The notes beneath the pieces were generated by a model. That model saw nothing but the letters and a program-made list of their open reading frames with translations. It had not been told where the DNA came from and did not search any database. Position numbers and translations under genes: made by a program. Positions 29,668 to 42,490 of a stretch of 64,000 nucleotides of DNA are shown piece after piece. Origin of the DNA: Emiliania huxleyi CCMP1516 (taxonomy: Eukaryota > Haptophyta > Isochrysidales > Noelaerhabdaceae); contig NW_005199363.1 of NCBI RefSeq assembly GCF_000372725.1, positions 321,031-385,030 of the forward strand, written 5' to 3'. Position 1 is the stretch's first letter, and each line of letters starts with the position of its first letter.

Positions 29668-30054
29668 ATGGACCACCCCCGCCTCGGCCGCCGCGGCGCC
29701 TGCACGCTATTCTACGCCAGCATCGCCCTCGTCATCGGCGCGGGCGCGCTCTGGCCGTCGGTCGCCACGGCAGCCTCGCTCTATGGAAACCTCTGCGCGA
29801 TGGCGGCCTTCAACGTCATCTACGTGCACACGGCCGAGCTCTGGCCCACGAAGCTGCGCGCGAGCGCCCTAGGCCTCTGCTCGGCGGCGGGCAAGCTCGG
29901 CTCCTTCTTCTCGTCGCCGCTGCCCGGCATTCTCGGCTCCACCGCGACGCTCGCCGTCATCTCGGCCATGTGCGCGCTCGCGGTCGTGATTGGCGCCAGC
30001 CTGCCGGAGACGAGAGGGCGCGGCCTGCCCGAGGGGGCGCCCGGCGGCGCGTGA
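29668..30054 (+). pseudogene. MFS transporter C-terminal fragment
   Basis: The frame from ATG 29668 gives 128 aa. A PRLGRRGACTLFYASIALVI helix is followed by NLCAMAAFNVIYVHTAELWP, TKLRASALGLCSAAGKLGSF and a final PETRGRGL. The ELxPTxxRxxAxG and PETxG patterns are classic for sugar or organic-cation members of the major facilitator superfamily. Only the last four or so of the usual twelve helices are present. The DHPRLGRR start equals the conserved D-R-x-G-R-R loop inside such transporters, so the upstream exons are missing. The preceding 450 bp hold repeat A and a GAAA tract. Confidence 0.7.
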
Positions 30055-30684
30055 GGCGGCTGCGACCTGTGCGTGGAAAGCGAAGTAGTTAGATCTAGGA
30101 GATTGTGAAGGACGGGGGGGCTCCCCTGGGCTCAAGCTTGAGACACTCGGGTCGGATTACGACCCTCACGTGAGCGTCTTGCTGCTTTTATTCGGGCCGC
30201 CTCTTAGCTCACAGAGACACAGACACCCAGGGGGGGGGCGCTGAAAAAATGTGGTGCGTCTGCCTGCCTGTGTCCTCGTCTCTGTGATGACATGGATGGT
30301 TCCGCGTCCGATCTAGGATATATAGTAGCCATGTTGCAGCCCGATTCTCAGCCCCACGGCACGGCGCCACGCCGCGTGAAAGTGTGCCGCCGTGGTAGCG
30401 GTAGTGACGCGAGCACGCGACTGAAGAGATACACACGTTCTCTGTGCAACTCTGGTTCACTCGTTTTTCTCTCTCGCCAGTGGCCAACGGTTCCGCCGTG
30501 GTGGTGGTGTGCCGCGCACTCAGCCAGAGATCAGAGAGCATAAAATGTTCAACTTACTTATTAAGTTCCCATTCCTGCGCCCCTATCTCCGAGATCCAGA
30601 ACACAAACAGCAAGTAGAAACATGTGTGTGAGATTTTTCTGGTTTTTCTTCACGACGTTTTCGCAGGAATCTCTCTTCGCCTCC
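30055..30684. other. intergenic, no supported gene
   Basis: Short frames only. AT-rich parts near 30540-30660 (aaaatgttcaacttacttat) could belong to the promoter or 5' UTR of the next gene. Confidence 0.4.
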
Positions 30685-31129
30685 ATGCTCAGGTATCTCT
30701 GCTTCCTGCTCGCCGCCGCCTCGCCGCTGGCGTCCGCGCTCCGCGTGGCTCCCGTCGTCGCTGCGCCGGCGGCGCGCGCGAGCCGCAGCTCCCCAGTCAG
30801 CATGGGCTGGGAGTGGATCACCGAGGCGGGCGGTCCGCAGGGCGACAAGTTCAAGAAGGCGCGTTGCGCCTTGGCTGCATCCGCTCGCGTTGCCTCCTTG
30901 CAGCCGCTCATCGCCTCACCCCGCTCCGCCGCTCCGCGCTCCGTCCCGCCAGGGCACCGACTACATGTTCTTCCAGGGGCCGACCCCCAAGACGGGCGTG
31001 CAAGATGACCTGCCAAACCTCTTCTCCAAGGAGAACTTTGAGGAGTTTGAGATCACGCCACTGATGATTGCCGCCGCCGTGACGGGCGGCGGCTCGCTCG
31101 CCGTCGTTGCCAGCGTCGTGCTGGCCTAG
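30685..31129 (+). CDS. small plastid-targeted membrane protein, unknown
   Basis: Exons 30685-30858 and 30953-31129 join to 116 aa through a GC-AG intron. The N-terminus MLRYLCFLLAAASPLASA looks like a signal peptide ending at ASA, followed by an Arg/Ala/Ser-rich transit-like part (PAARASRSSPVS). The mature part reads MGWEWITEAGG, KKGTDYMFFQGPTPKTGVQD and DLPNLFSKENFEEFEITP, and ends in one membrane helix (MIAAAVTGGGSLAVVASVVL). The shape is that of a small thylakoid subunit, which is inference. I cannot name it. An in-frame ATG at 30622 would add 21 residues but weakens the signal peptide, so 30685 is preferred. Confidence 0.7.
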
Positions 31130-31602
31130 GCCGTCTCTCCCTTTTCGCAAAATGTGTGTGTGTGTGTGTGGGTACACCCCTTGTCGCGCCGAGTGCGATA
31201 CATCTCGTGATTTGGGACCCTTTCTCATGTAGATGCGTGTATGCGCGGAAATTCCCACACGGAGGGTGCGCTGTGGGCCCGCGCCCGCCGCCGCCCGTGC
31301 GCCGTGCCCGTGGGGGCCCCCGCCGCCCTGTCGGCCGCAACGGGACACCCCCCGACAAAACAACCTGAATATAACCTCGTCAGGCGTCCGACGGCGGCAG
31401 CGCTCTGTGCCGGCGGAAGGCGGTTCCCCCGACGAGGATCGCCCTCCCCCCGGCCCACTGGCTCGGCCTAGAGAACGGTTCCGAGCTCGGGTTCTGCGAG
31501 GGTGAGAGAATGAGCCGCCCTCGGCGCCCGGGCGTCGCCTCGCGAGCGTGGCGTGGCAGACCTCGCAACAGGCGTGGACCTGCAGTGGACGGCAGGCCGC
31601 TG

Positions 31603-34600
31603 CTAGGAAGCTGCTAGGAACCTTCCTAGGGGTGCGTCTCTCAACGAGGTGCGTGCGTGGTGGGCACAAAAGGGCGGGAGACGGCGCGTGGATGCAGAGG
31701 TGATGGCTGGTGGCGCAGCAATGTCAGTCCGGCAGTCGGGCCTGCGCGTGGCTGCAGAGGCATATCCCCCCACATCTCCCCACATCTCCCCACATCTCCC
31801 CACATCTCCCCATATGTCGGGCCTGCGCGTGGCTGCAGAGGCGGCTGATGGCGCGGCAGCTCTCGACGTGGCAGCGTACGTCCATCTCGAAGACTTCGAG
31901 CTGATCCTACTCCACCATGTCCGCACCGCGTACGCACTCGGCTGCCCGTGTGCGTGACGACCTCGAGACCTCGAGAGGTGTCAGGGCGGCTCCTCCGCCC
32001 CCCACTCCTCATCGTCCTCCTCCTCCTCCTCGCCGCTGCCCTCGCCGCCCTCGCCGCCCTCGCCCACCCGCCCCGGCGAGCGCACTGGCCAGCGAACCTC
32101 GGTGACACCTCCATCGACAATCGCCTAGAGTGACTGGACTCGGAGGTCGTTGGCTCTGAAAGCGGCCCAACATACCGCGGCGCTCCCGCCCCCCGGCAGG
32201 CCGCCTGCCGCTCCCGCCTCCAGCGCCCCTGCAGGTACTCGGTCCAGCCGCAGCAGAGCCAGCGCCGCGCGTCGGTCATCTCCTCTAGAAACTTGGACTC
32301 TGTGCGAGGACATGTCTCGGACATGTCATGGACGTGTCCTGCACACGTCGTCTCCTCTAGGCACTTGGACGCGCCGCTGCCCGGATCGCGTCTCGTCGGC
32401 TGCACCAGCCTCAGAAGCCGCGCCGCCAGCACCTCCACCTCCGCCTCGAAGCGAGCGATGTCCGGCGGGCACCTGGGGAGACATGGGCAGACCTGGGCAG
32501 ACCTGGGGAGAGGAGACATATGGGGAGACATGGGGAGACATGGGCAGACCTGGGGAGAGGAGACATATGGGGAGACCTGGGGAGACCTGGGGAGACCTGG
32601 GGAGACCTGGGGAGACCTGGGGAGACCTGGGGAGAGATGGGGAGACATGGGGAGAGAGCGACGTCCGGCGGGCACCGAGCCGCCCCGCCCCCAAGCCGCT
32701 CGGAGCCGGCGGCAGAGCAGCTGCCCGACAGGTAGTGCGTTCCCTCGCTGAGCAGCGCGGAGCGCTCGGCGCCAGTGGCGTCGGTCTCGAGGGTAGCCTC
32801 CCACGCCCCGGCGGCTTGCCACGCGAGGAGCCTGTGGGGTGAGTGTGGTGTGAGTACGCCAGAGGGGGGGGGGGGGGAGGCGGCCTCGTGCGAGCACCGC
32901 GTGGACACAAGCTACGGCTGCAACGGAGAGAGACGGCGGAGAATCGGCCGGATACGGCTGAATGCGGCCGGATACGGCGGAGGATGCGGCTGGGTCGGAG
33001 TCGGCTGCATGCGTGGCCTCTCGAGCGCCGGCTGGAGTCCGCAGGTCCGCATTCCGCTTCTAGAGGGCGGTGGGCCTCGCCCACGCGTTGGTCCGCCCAA
33101 ACGCCGCCCCCTCCTCCTCCACCCACTCAGAGAGGGGCCGGCTGCTCGGCGGCCTCGCCGCCACCTCCCCCCACAACACGTACCGAGCACGAGCATACGA
33201 CTCCCGGAAGTGCAGCCCCTCCTCCTCCTCCGCCGGCCGGCCTCCGATGCCGTGCGCCCCCGGAGAGGGCGGCGGCTGCGGCGACGGCTCGTCGACCGTC
33301 TTGATGATGTACCGCGTGAGGCTCACCTCCTCTGGCCGCACGCACCTAAGGTCAGCCGCCTCAGACGCGTCATCAAGAGGGTCGTCCACAGTCCGCCCCT
33401 CCCGCCGCACTCACCGCACGAACGCGCCGCCGCCGCCGCCATCGGAGCCGCGGGCGGGGAGTGCCGCGCCGCCGCCCCCCGTGCGCAAGCCGACGACAAC
33501 GACGCGGCCGCCGCCGAGCGCCTCGCTGGCGACGCAAGCAACGACCATCGCCTTTGCGCCGACGATCGCCGACGGAGTCAGCAGCACGACCAGCCGGCCG
33601 ACGCTCATCTGGGGGGCCTCCGTGGCGGGGGGCGCGCGGCAGAGCGCGGCGGTGTGGAACACGGCGACGACTCCGCCCATCGCAGGCGCCACGGAACGCA
33701 GCTCGTCGTGCTCTGCCGCCATACCTGCCGGTAGCAGTGGGCACCCTGTTTGCATTGTGCAGGGGTGCTGAGCGAATCAGAAATCTCCCCGCATCTCCCC
33801 GCATCTCCCACACTTGATGCCGCCACACCTCGCAGCTCTTCGGAGGTTAGGGTTAGGGCTCGGGCTCGGGTCAGGGTTAGGGTTCGGGTTCGGGTTTTAG
33901 CCACGCCTCGCAGCTCTTCGGAGGTGATGCGGAGGCTGTGCAGGCCCTGGTCGAAGCTCCTCGCAACCAGCACGGCCGCGTACTGCACGCACGACAGCGT
34001 GAGAGGGTCGGCGTCGGACGCCTGGCACGCGCGCAACCACGGACACGTCAGCTCGTGCCATCTCCCCCTCGGCTCCCCTCGGCTCCCCTCGGCTCCCCTC
34101 GGCTCCCCTCGGCTCCCCTCGGCTCCCCTCGGCTCCCCTCGGCTCCCCTCGGCTCCCCTCGGCTCCCCTCGGCTCCCCTCGGCTCCCCTCGGCTCCCCTC
34201 GGCTCCCCTCGGCTCCCCTCGGCTCCCCTCGGCTCCCCTCGGCTCCCCTCGGCTCCCCTGGGTCCCCTTGGGGTCCCCTGGGGTCCCTTGGGGTCCCCCG
34301 GGCCCCTTTGGGCCCCTTTGGGCCTTTGGGGTCCCCCGGGGGTTTCCCGGGCCCCCCCCCCCCCCGGGTTCCCCCTGGTTCCCCCCCGCCCCCCCCCCCC
34401 GGTTCCCCTCGGCTCCTTCCACCTGGTACACGCGCAGCCACGGCCGGCCTTCCGAGCCCGGCTCGCTCTCACCCTGGAAGGGCGGCGCGGCGTGCGCGCG
34501 GCGCAAAGCGGCGAGGAGAGCGACGGCGCCGCAGACCAGCCTCCCCTCCTCCGCCGCCTTGGCCCACATCGCGAGGAGATGCGCGTGCCTGGTGTCGGGC

Positions 34601-34891
34601 AGCGAGAGGGTGGTCACAGTGACCATCACCGCAAATACGCTGGTGAGACGAGATGCGCGCGCCCCGCCGCACGCCACGCCGCCCTCTCTGGCAAAGCGAA
34701 GCCTCTCCCTGCGGCAGAGGGAGCGACGCGGCTGGCTGGGAGAGCGGACGGTGCCACTCGCCGGCGAAGCGGCGCGCCTAGAGGGAGGGAGTCAAATCTG
34801 CGTCCGAGAAGAGTCCAGGAAGGGTCCAGGAAGGGTCCGGGACGGCGTCTGTGACCCGCGGCGAGTCGAGCGCCACCGCCGGCACGCGCGA

Positions 34892-34941
<50 letters not shown>

Positions 34942-36114
34942 GGCGGCGGCGGCGGGCTGTCGAGGAGGACACGCCGCCAGAGCTCGTCCACCTAGTAGCC
35001 GATGAGTCATCGATTCACAGGTCCACGCCGAGGGAGGACTCGCCGCCAGAGCTGGTGCGCGTCGGCAGTGCGGCTCGCGTCGGGAAGGTACTCGTCAAGG
35101 AGGAGGCGGCCGCCCTCCCTCGCGGCCTCGCACACGCCCGCGTTGCAGAGCCACTGCTCGAAGGCTGCGCGGTGGGCCTGCGTGCTGAAGACGCCAATAT
35201 GAGAACCGCGGGAAGACGGTATCGTGCAGAGCTCTGAGCACCGTGTGAGTACGAGAGGTACAAAGACAGTGAATACAGCGAAATACGGCCGAATACAGTT
35301 GGGTGCGTGTCCTCGCTGGTTGGAGTACAAGAGTCCGCATTCTGCTTCTAGGGCGGTGGGCCGCGTCGGGCTCGTCGAGCATCTCCCGCAGCGCGTCGAG
35401 CCCGCGGCCCCAATGGACGAGCCGCGTGATCAGCGTCTCGATGGCCAGGAAGCGCGCGCGCATGGTCCAGCGCACCGCGTGCGCGTGAAGCCGCACAAAC
35501 GGCGCGAGCGCGGCGGGCAGCGGTCGCGCGATCGGCAGCGTCTCATCGAAGTGCGCACCGCCCGCGCCAGACTCGCGCAGGAAGAGGCGCAGCCTGTCCT
35601 GTGCCAGGCCCGCCATCGCCTTTGAGCAGCCGGCGACCGACCGGAGGGCAGGGGAGAGGACGGACGTCTGCTCGAGGATCAGCTGCCAGACATCTGGCCC
35701 GAGGCTCAGAGAGCACCGCCGCCGGGCGAGAGCACCCGGACGGCCGGCACTCAGACCGCGCACCTCCGCCTCAAAGTCGGCGCGGACCGCACGGCGCAAC
35801 CGCCGAGCAGAGCACTCTCCGCACCACAGCGACTCCAGGTGAGCGCGTCTCTTTGCGATGTCGCGGTGCCGCATGCGCCGCCGGCGGAGCGCGAGCGGGA
35901 TGTGGTACAGCAGAATGCCTGCGAAGAGAAGGAGGGCGAAGAGGACGGAGAGGCCCTCCAACGCCGCGGCCGCGTGATTGCTCTGCAGCAGTGGCCGCCG
36001 TGGGCTCCGCAGCATGCTTGGCGCGGTGCTTCTCCACGGGAGTTGCGATTCGCGAGCGGGTGAGCCAGTTGGTTGACGACGCTGCCTCAACCACTGAGTC
36101 CATGCCCCCGGCAT
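31603..36114 (-). CDS. large multi-exon membrane protein, unknown
   Basis: The first three exons are well defined: 36114-35362, 35177-35061 and from 34991 down, joined by GC-AG introns in phase. The protein starts with a basic segment and a membrane helix (LSVLFALLLFAGILLYHIPL). It continues as Arg-rich helical sequence (DVWQLILEQTSVLSPALRSV), then VDELWRRVLLDSPPPPP, a polyglutamine run and further likely exons. These are DTRHAHLLAMWAKAAEEGRL (about 34.6 kb), RACQASDADPLTLSCVQYAA (about 34.0), MGGVVAVFHTAALCRAP (about 33.6), PEEVSLTRYIIKTVDEP (about 33.3), LAWQAAGAWEATLETDATGA (about 32.8), ARFEAEVEVLAARLLRLV (about 32.4) and MTDARRWLCCGWTEYLQG (about 32.2). The 3' end is uncertain, near 31.6 kb, and it could be more than one gene. 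No known domain recognised. Introns are packed with 10-bp minisatellites. Confidence 0.5.
31764..31815. repeat. 10-bp minisatellite (CACATCTCCC)
   Basis: Five to six copies, flanked on both sides by cgggcctgcgcgtggctgca. The repeat therefore sits inside a duplicated boundary. Confidence 0.9.
32470..32660. repeat. 10-bp minisatellite (GGGGAGACCT)
   Basis: About 18 units of GGGGAGACCT/GGGGAGACAT. On the minus (gene) strand the array lies between two copies of GTGCCCGCCGGACRTCGCT, the second of which starts the next exon. It is a GT-AG intron built on the same plan as the short ones. Confidence 0.9.
33827..33930. repeat. second telomere-like array in an intron
   Basis: TTAGGG/TTCGGG/CTCGGG units at about 33846-33898 (+ strand) are bracketed by two copies of CGCAGCTCTTCGGAGGT. 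On the gene strand this is a duplicated end of the exon encoding ITSEELRGVA. The arrangement is the same as in the kinase intron at 13827-14132. Confidence 0.85.
34062..34259. repeat. 10-bp minisatellite (GGCTCCCCTC), about 19 copies
   Basis: Nearly perfect decamers, continuing into a degenerate run of G and C stretches (34260-34410) that looks like poor-quality sequence. It fills an intron of the minus-strand membrane-protein gene. Confidence 0.95.
34891..34941. repeat. (CTG)n coding for polyglutamine on minus strand
   Basis: About 16 CTG units on the plus strand followed by CGG units. On the gene strand these are CAG repeats following CCG, so the protein reads LLDSPPPPP then a long Gln run. 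Being inside an exon, its length should vary between strains. Confidence 0.85.
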
Positions 36115-36329
36115 GTTTTGCCCACGAGAAGGCTTGTCGCGGGCGCCTGGCGCCTGCTTGTCGGAGGGATGAGGGAGGTTATACGAAAAAGAAAAACCGA
36201 CACGCCTCCCACGGTTTCTGTATTCTTTCTTTGTGGGAGACTCGTGCCGCCGCCCCTGCCACCCCTGTGTCAGTGTGCCTGTGGTAGGAGAGACTGCCAG
36301 CGACAAGCTGGAGGCAGGTCGCTAGACTG

Positions 36330-36510
36330 AGATGAGACCGCCAGTGGATGTGGGAGTCCACCGCGCACCGCGCTGCGAGCCTGTCGTGTCCCTTGTCAGG
36401 AGCAGGAGAGCCCCACCTGTCCCCCTGATCGTTCTTCCAAAATCCTGCTCGTGCAGGTGGGGACCCTGTCCTCGTCCCATCCCTCGTTTGGCGTGTCTGT
36501 TTTCTTTCTT
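36330..36510 (-). repeat. d dispersed repeat family B, minus copy
   Basis: Full-length reverse-strand copy of 920-1110, including the GAAA tract at its lower-numbered logic end. It lies just upstream of the membrane-protein gene start. Confidence 0.8.
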
Positions 36511-36916
36511 TCTTTCTGTATTCTTTCTTTTTACCGCATAGTGGCCGCGCTGCGCCGCTCGCTGCTGGCGCGCGGTTGATCGCCTCGTCGGCGCCAAAAC
36601 AGATGCGAGCTCGCGGCGCGGCCGCGGCAAAACCTTAACTTCTCTCTTCTTCTCTTCTCGTTTCGTCTCGTCTCGTCTTGTCGCGGGCGCGCTCGCGTCA
36701 CATTTGGTCGTCCCGTGTTCGCGACTTCGCCGGTACGAACCGCCTTGCCGCGATGCCTCCGCGCGGAGTTTCTCGTGCCCCCAGAGCAGTCGAGAGTGTT
36801 GTGAGGAAGTTTTGTGGTGAAATTCTCCTTCTGTGTTCTGTCGGAGGTCGGTGGTCTCGCGCGTTTTGGTGAGAAAACGCCCCGTCTCCCATTCACCAAG
36901 CTCTCCCGCGAAACCT
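36511..36916. other. intergenic, no supported gene
   Basis: Pyrimidine-rich tctcttcttctcttctcg near 36640. No convincing exon. The oxygenase frame could extend slightly, but it stops at 36917. Confidence 0.4.
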
Positions 36917-37978
36917 TCACCCCGACTCGCCCGAGCGACGCTCGCGCCAGTCCTCCGGCCAGTCTCTCAAAAAGTCAAAGGTGCCGGCGGGAAGCGCCCG
37001 CCGCAGCGCCTTCCACGCCGCCACAAGCGGCGGCGCCGGGCTGAAGCTCGCGACAAAGACCACCCTCTCCCCCGCATCCACGGGCATCCCCGCGTGCATC
37101 ACCATGCCTCCGAAGAGGAGCGCCGTACCTGCCGGCGGCGTCAACACAAAGGCCGGTGGGCCGTCCGCAGTGGCGGCGGCCCAAAATGCGGTGCCTCCGC
37201 CGGCAAAGGCGTCGCCACCGTCAGAGAGGGGCAGCAGGATGGTCAGACTCTGCAGGTCGCGGTGCGGAGTGAAGAAGCCGCCCGCCGTGTATACGTTGAT
37301 CGCCGGCTCGCCGGTCGGCGCTCCAACCTGGCGGGAGGGTCGACAAAGGAGGTCAGGCTTGATGGTAGGATGCGCAGTATGTCACACACGTCTGCCCACC
37401 AGGGATTCGCCGGTGAAGGTGAGCCTCGGATTATCAAAGCAGCTCTCGCTGCCCGCGGCGCTGTCGCCGAGCAGCGCCGGCACCACGGCGGGGAGGAGCT
37501 CCTCGCACTTTCTCAGGCCTCGCAGCAGCAGCTGGTCGCACAGCCGCCGGCCCTCGGGCCCGAGAACCACCGTTGCCGGCCTGCGGATCACCTCGGGGTG
37601 CGCGTGCGGGTGGTTAGCGTCGAGCGCATGCTTGCTCTCGCTCATCTGCTTCCGCTCATCTGCGGCAAAGCTGGATGCCTCGCGGCGGAGAGACGAGCAC
37701 TCCTTCCGGCTCGCCAGCTGCAGCAGCACCACCGAGTGGCCTGCGATTAGTGCATCCTCCGCGGAGCTCGTCTGGCTGGCGCGAGCCGGGGAGATGAAGA
37801 TCTCGTCCCAGCCAGGCCCGCTCGCTGCAGTGCGAGGCTCTGGACGGGCATTCGAGTGGCCGGATGCCCGGACGCCGACGGAGGCGGAGGCAGCGGCAGT
37901 GGCGGCGGCGGCCGCGGCGGCAGTGGCGGCAGCAGCGGTGGCGACTGCCTGTCTTGCGACATGGACCCGCGTGTGCAT
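36917..37978 (-). CDS. 2-oxoglutarate/Fe(II) oxygenase (prolyl-4-hydroxylase type)
   Basis: Exons 37978-37400 and 37327-36917 join to 329 aa through a 72-nt GT-AG intron. An Ala-rich N-terminus is followed by VVLLQLASRKECSSLRREAS and PRLTFTGESLVGAPTGEPAI. The catalytic core has NVYTAGGFFTPHRDLQS (the H-x-D iron ligands), GGTAFWAAAT and LLFGGMVMHAGMPVDAGERV, where the distal His and the 2-oxoglutarate-binding Arg are expected. The family hydroxylates proline or other residues using 2-oxoglutarate and O2. The substrate cannot be told. Frame is open upstream of 37978 without ATG, so an additional 5' exon is possible. Confidence 0.8.
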
Positions 37979-38079
37979 GGGCGCGATCAGCCGACGAACG
38001 ACGAACGCGCGTGCGTCCTCCGCTGAAGCTGCGGCCTGGCGTGAGCCAGAACTCCCCCTCCGTCTGTAGACACTGATCA

Positions 38080-38230
38080 CACATCCTAGTAGTGTCCCCA
38101 GCTATGGGCGTGTCCACGTTGGAGCCAGGTGTGGTGTGGGCGCGAGAATAGCTCCGCCGTTCATGGAGGCAACCGATGCGAGTCGACTGGTGTGTGTCGT
38201 CGTGGTTTCGTATCAAGAATACTCACTCAC
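38080..38230 (-). repeat. dispersed repeat family C-prime, copy 2
   Basis: About 145 bp (cagctatgggcgtgtccacg through actcgcatcggtt and the ttcttgata end) matching 47960-48111 in the opposite orientation and the short copy at 8700-8775. Confidence 0.85.
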
Positions 38231-38464
38231 ACATCACACATCACACGGGTGGGACAGGGTGGGTCACAACGAAGCACGAGAGCGTGCTCGACAGAGCGAC
38301 AGCGCAGCGCACTGCCGTCCAATCGGCGAAGGGGCGGCTGCTGCGCAAATGTCAGTTCTAATGAAGGTACTCGAGTACCAGGGCCCAACGGATGGATGAA
38401 TCCGGGGCACCCACCGCTCGAAACCCTGGCTTGGGGTTCGAGGTGGCCCCCACCCAGGGGCCGC

Positions 38465-38600
38465 CCGCCTCTCGGCGCAACTCCGCCCTCCTCGCGGTGT
38501 ATTTTGGCCCCTCGAGTTTGTCATCAATATCTCCTCGCGCAAGGACTCTTCCGACACTCACTCCGACAGGTCCACTCTCGTTTCGAACTCCCAGAACTCC
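38465..38600 (-). repeat. diverged copy of the 2236-2650 peptide block
   Basis: The minus strand encodes GRVLARGDIDDKLEGPKYTA and RRAELRREA. This is similar at peptide and DNA level to the block at 2425-2530. It directly precedes the coiled-coil gene and may have replaced its 5' part. Confidence 0.65.
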
Positions 38601-38709
38601 TTTCCCCCCAAATCCGCGTTTTCCGGAGCGGCGCGGCCCCAGTTTCCGGAGGGCTGGGGCCCCCGGCGCTCCAGCCTTCCGGAGCGCCCTCGTGGCGCCG
38701 TCTGCCGCC

Positions 38710-40096
<1,387 letters not shown>

Positions 40097-40489
40097 GGCG
40101 GGGTACCGGAGACGCTGGCGGGAATGCCCTGAGTGATTTTTGCTTGGTGACGTGTGCACGAAAACGAAGTGCGTTTTCCAGACACCTCGCGCGCGCCTGC
40201 GCGCTCCCGGGCCGGACGGGGTGCTCTCCTCGTCTCCGCTCACTACGGCTCCGTGAGTCGTGTGTGGCGCGGGGGCTTTATCCGCCTCCCTGCCTCCCTG
40301 CACCCTGGGCAGGCCGGCGGCCCGGGGCAGTTTAAGCGGCCACTGGCGCTGCCAACAGAAGATAACCATACGCGCACAGGACTTCCCAGGAGGGCCCAGA
40401 AGGGGGCGACGGGCGAGAGGCTGGGCGGCCCGACCCTAGAGGGGCAGCACCCCGCCTCGCCACGCATGCTACAACGGTTGGGCGGCACC

Positions 40490-41855
40490 CTAGTACTCGA
40501 CGCACAAGTCGGCGCGATCGATGTCCACGGAGAAGCGCGCGGACCGCAGCGCGGCGCGCGGGTCGCGCGCGCTGAGCGTGACCTCAGCCGGCACGTCTAG
40601 CGTCGCGCCGACCTGCCCGCAGCGAAGTTCGGGTGTGAGACGGGCGCGGCTTTGGCGCCGGCACTTGCACGCGCCGCCCGCGTCCCGCGCGCCTCGAGCC
40701 TGTGATGAACTAGTTAATCAGAAGTCGTTTCTCAATACACAGGAGGGGCGCGCGCCTCGAGTCTGAGCGGCGGGCTCCTCCCTCCTCCCTCCTACAGGCG
40801 AGGCTCCGAGACGGTGTTCGCGGCGCGCCGGCGCCCGTCCCTCCGCCGCCCGCCCGCTCGCCGCGGGGCTCTCTCGGTGCTATGCTCTCGGGTGCTCTCG
40901 GGCGATCTCCTCTCTGGCAACCTCTGGCAACCTCGTGCCGTCTCGCGCAATCTCACGCAGTCTCGCGCAGTCTCGCCTGCTCGCCGCCCAGCGGGAGGGA
41001 GAGCGGGACCGCGTGCACCAGGCTGAGGCCGCGCCTGCGACATGTGCATGTGCATGTGCGTGGCTGTGGCGTGCGCGAGGGAACATGTTGCATGCACATG
41101 CACATGTGCATGTGCATGACATGTGCATGTGCGTGGCTGTGGCGTGCGCGAGGTGCGAGTGCCGCAGTGCTAGCACAGTCCTAGAGCCGCGCCTGCTGAA
41201 GGCGCGACGGAGGCCCAGCCTGCGCAGGCGGGAGGGAGGGGATGCGAGCGGCGGTCGGCACAGGGCGGCGGGCGAACCGGGCGGAAGCTGTGCTCTCTCG
41301 CTCTTCTCTCCCTCTCCTCTGGTCGTTGTCGCTCTCGTCGCTCTCTCGCTGTGTGTGTGTGTGTGTGTACGCACGCGCGTGCGGTGTGTGGCTCACCGTA
41401 GCTCCGCGTCGGGCTTGCCCGTGCGGAGGTCGACGGCCGAGCACACCTCCACGCGCGTCGCCGCGTCGGCCAGGCCAGGCAGCAGCCACAGCCGGCTCCA
41501 CCGCAGCGAGCGTCCGCTCAGCGCGATGGTGCCGCCAAGGAGAGGCTCGGCGCACTTGGCCTCGAAGCTGCAGCGGCCGGCCGAGTCTGCGCGGTGTGCG
41601 GGCGGAGCGCCGTCGGCCGCGTCTGCACGCGTGCTCATGCACACGCACGCTCTCTCTCTCTCTTCGCTTCTCTCTCTCTCTCGCACCGCAGCTCCCGCCG
41701 AGCAAGAGCCGGTTGCCCTTCGCCTGTAGCCGCTTCAAGACCTTGAGGCGCGGGCGAGCGCTCACCCGTGCGCGCAGCGAGGGCCCCTCCGAAAGCGCGG
41801 GGGCGGAGGGAGGCTCGGCGAGGCTCGCCGCGCTGGTGATCAGAGCCAGCAACAT
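40490..41855 (-). CDS. 200-aa five-exon protein with signal peptide, unknown
   Basis: Exons 41855-41687, 41622-41397, 41219-41193 (only 27 nt), 41034-40977 and 40612-40490 join exactly to 200 codons plus stop. The start MLLALITSAASLAEPP suggests a signal peptide. The body reads RARVSARPRLKVLKRLQAKG, CAEPLLGGTIALSGRSLRWS, LADAATRVEVCSAVDLRTGK, AVPLSLPLGGEQVGATLDVP and AEVTLSARDPRAALRSARFS, and ends VDIDRADLCVEY. Alternating hydrophobic stretches hint at beta structure. I do not recognise the family. Introns are GT-AG or GC-AG. The 41035-41192 intron starts with a copy of the next exon (gcgcggctc vs gcgcggcct) and contains catgtgcatg repeats. Confidence 0.6.
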
Positions 41856-42485
41856 AAATGTGCTTGAAAGAATTCTTAAGCCGGCAGTCCGGGTTTTGCG
41901 AGACGGGTGTCGTCCGGCAAGATGGCATCACGCTCGCACCTGCCGACCGCCGCCACGGCGGCGAGACGCCTTCTCCGCCACCACGGCGCCGGCCACAGGC
42001 CAGCGCTAGGCAGCTGCCGGCCACACTGGGCCGGATTTGCCGGTAACCGTCGCCGCACACTCCTACGTCCACGCCGCTGTGACGTCTGGCGACGAGGCGC
42101 CGGCCGCCAAGCTTCATCGCCAACGTGGTCGCTCGCTGGTCCTCTCGGCTCGGCCAAGCGTCGGACCAGCTCACACGAGCTCCAGACAGCCACCAGTCGC
42201 CACGCGCAAAGCGTACGGGTCGCCGGCTCCCTGTTGTGCTCTCACGCTGGCCGGCGTAAAACTGTACTGGCAGTTGTCATGCCGTACCCGTCGCGTTTCG
42301 AAAGGGAGCCCTCAATCGACGCGTCTACACGCACCGTGCCACCACTCTCCACAACTGCTACCGTGGACATCAAGCTCCTCGACTCGATCTGCGGCTACGA
42401 CGGCGCTCTAGCTGCTGGCTCTCGCGGGTGTCTGGCGACCCGCTCAGGCTTGCGAAACGGCCGCCCGCGGCGACGTGTTTCGAGC
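41856..42485. other. no supported gene
   Basis: Only mixed short frames. No domain recognised on either strand. Confidence 0.4.
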
Positions 42486-42490
42486 TCGCT

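Noticed and set aside
34062..34259. Regular direct repeats resembling a CRISPR array
   Set aside because: Units are adjacent 10-mers without spacers, in a eukaryotic intron.
38080..38080. Oxygenase start at 38080
   Set aside because: The first codon there is GTG; the first in-frame ATG is at 37978.
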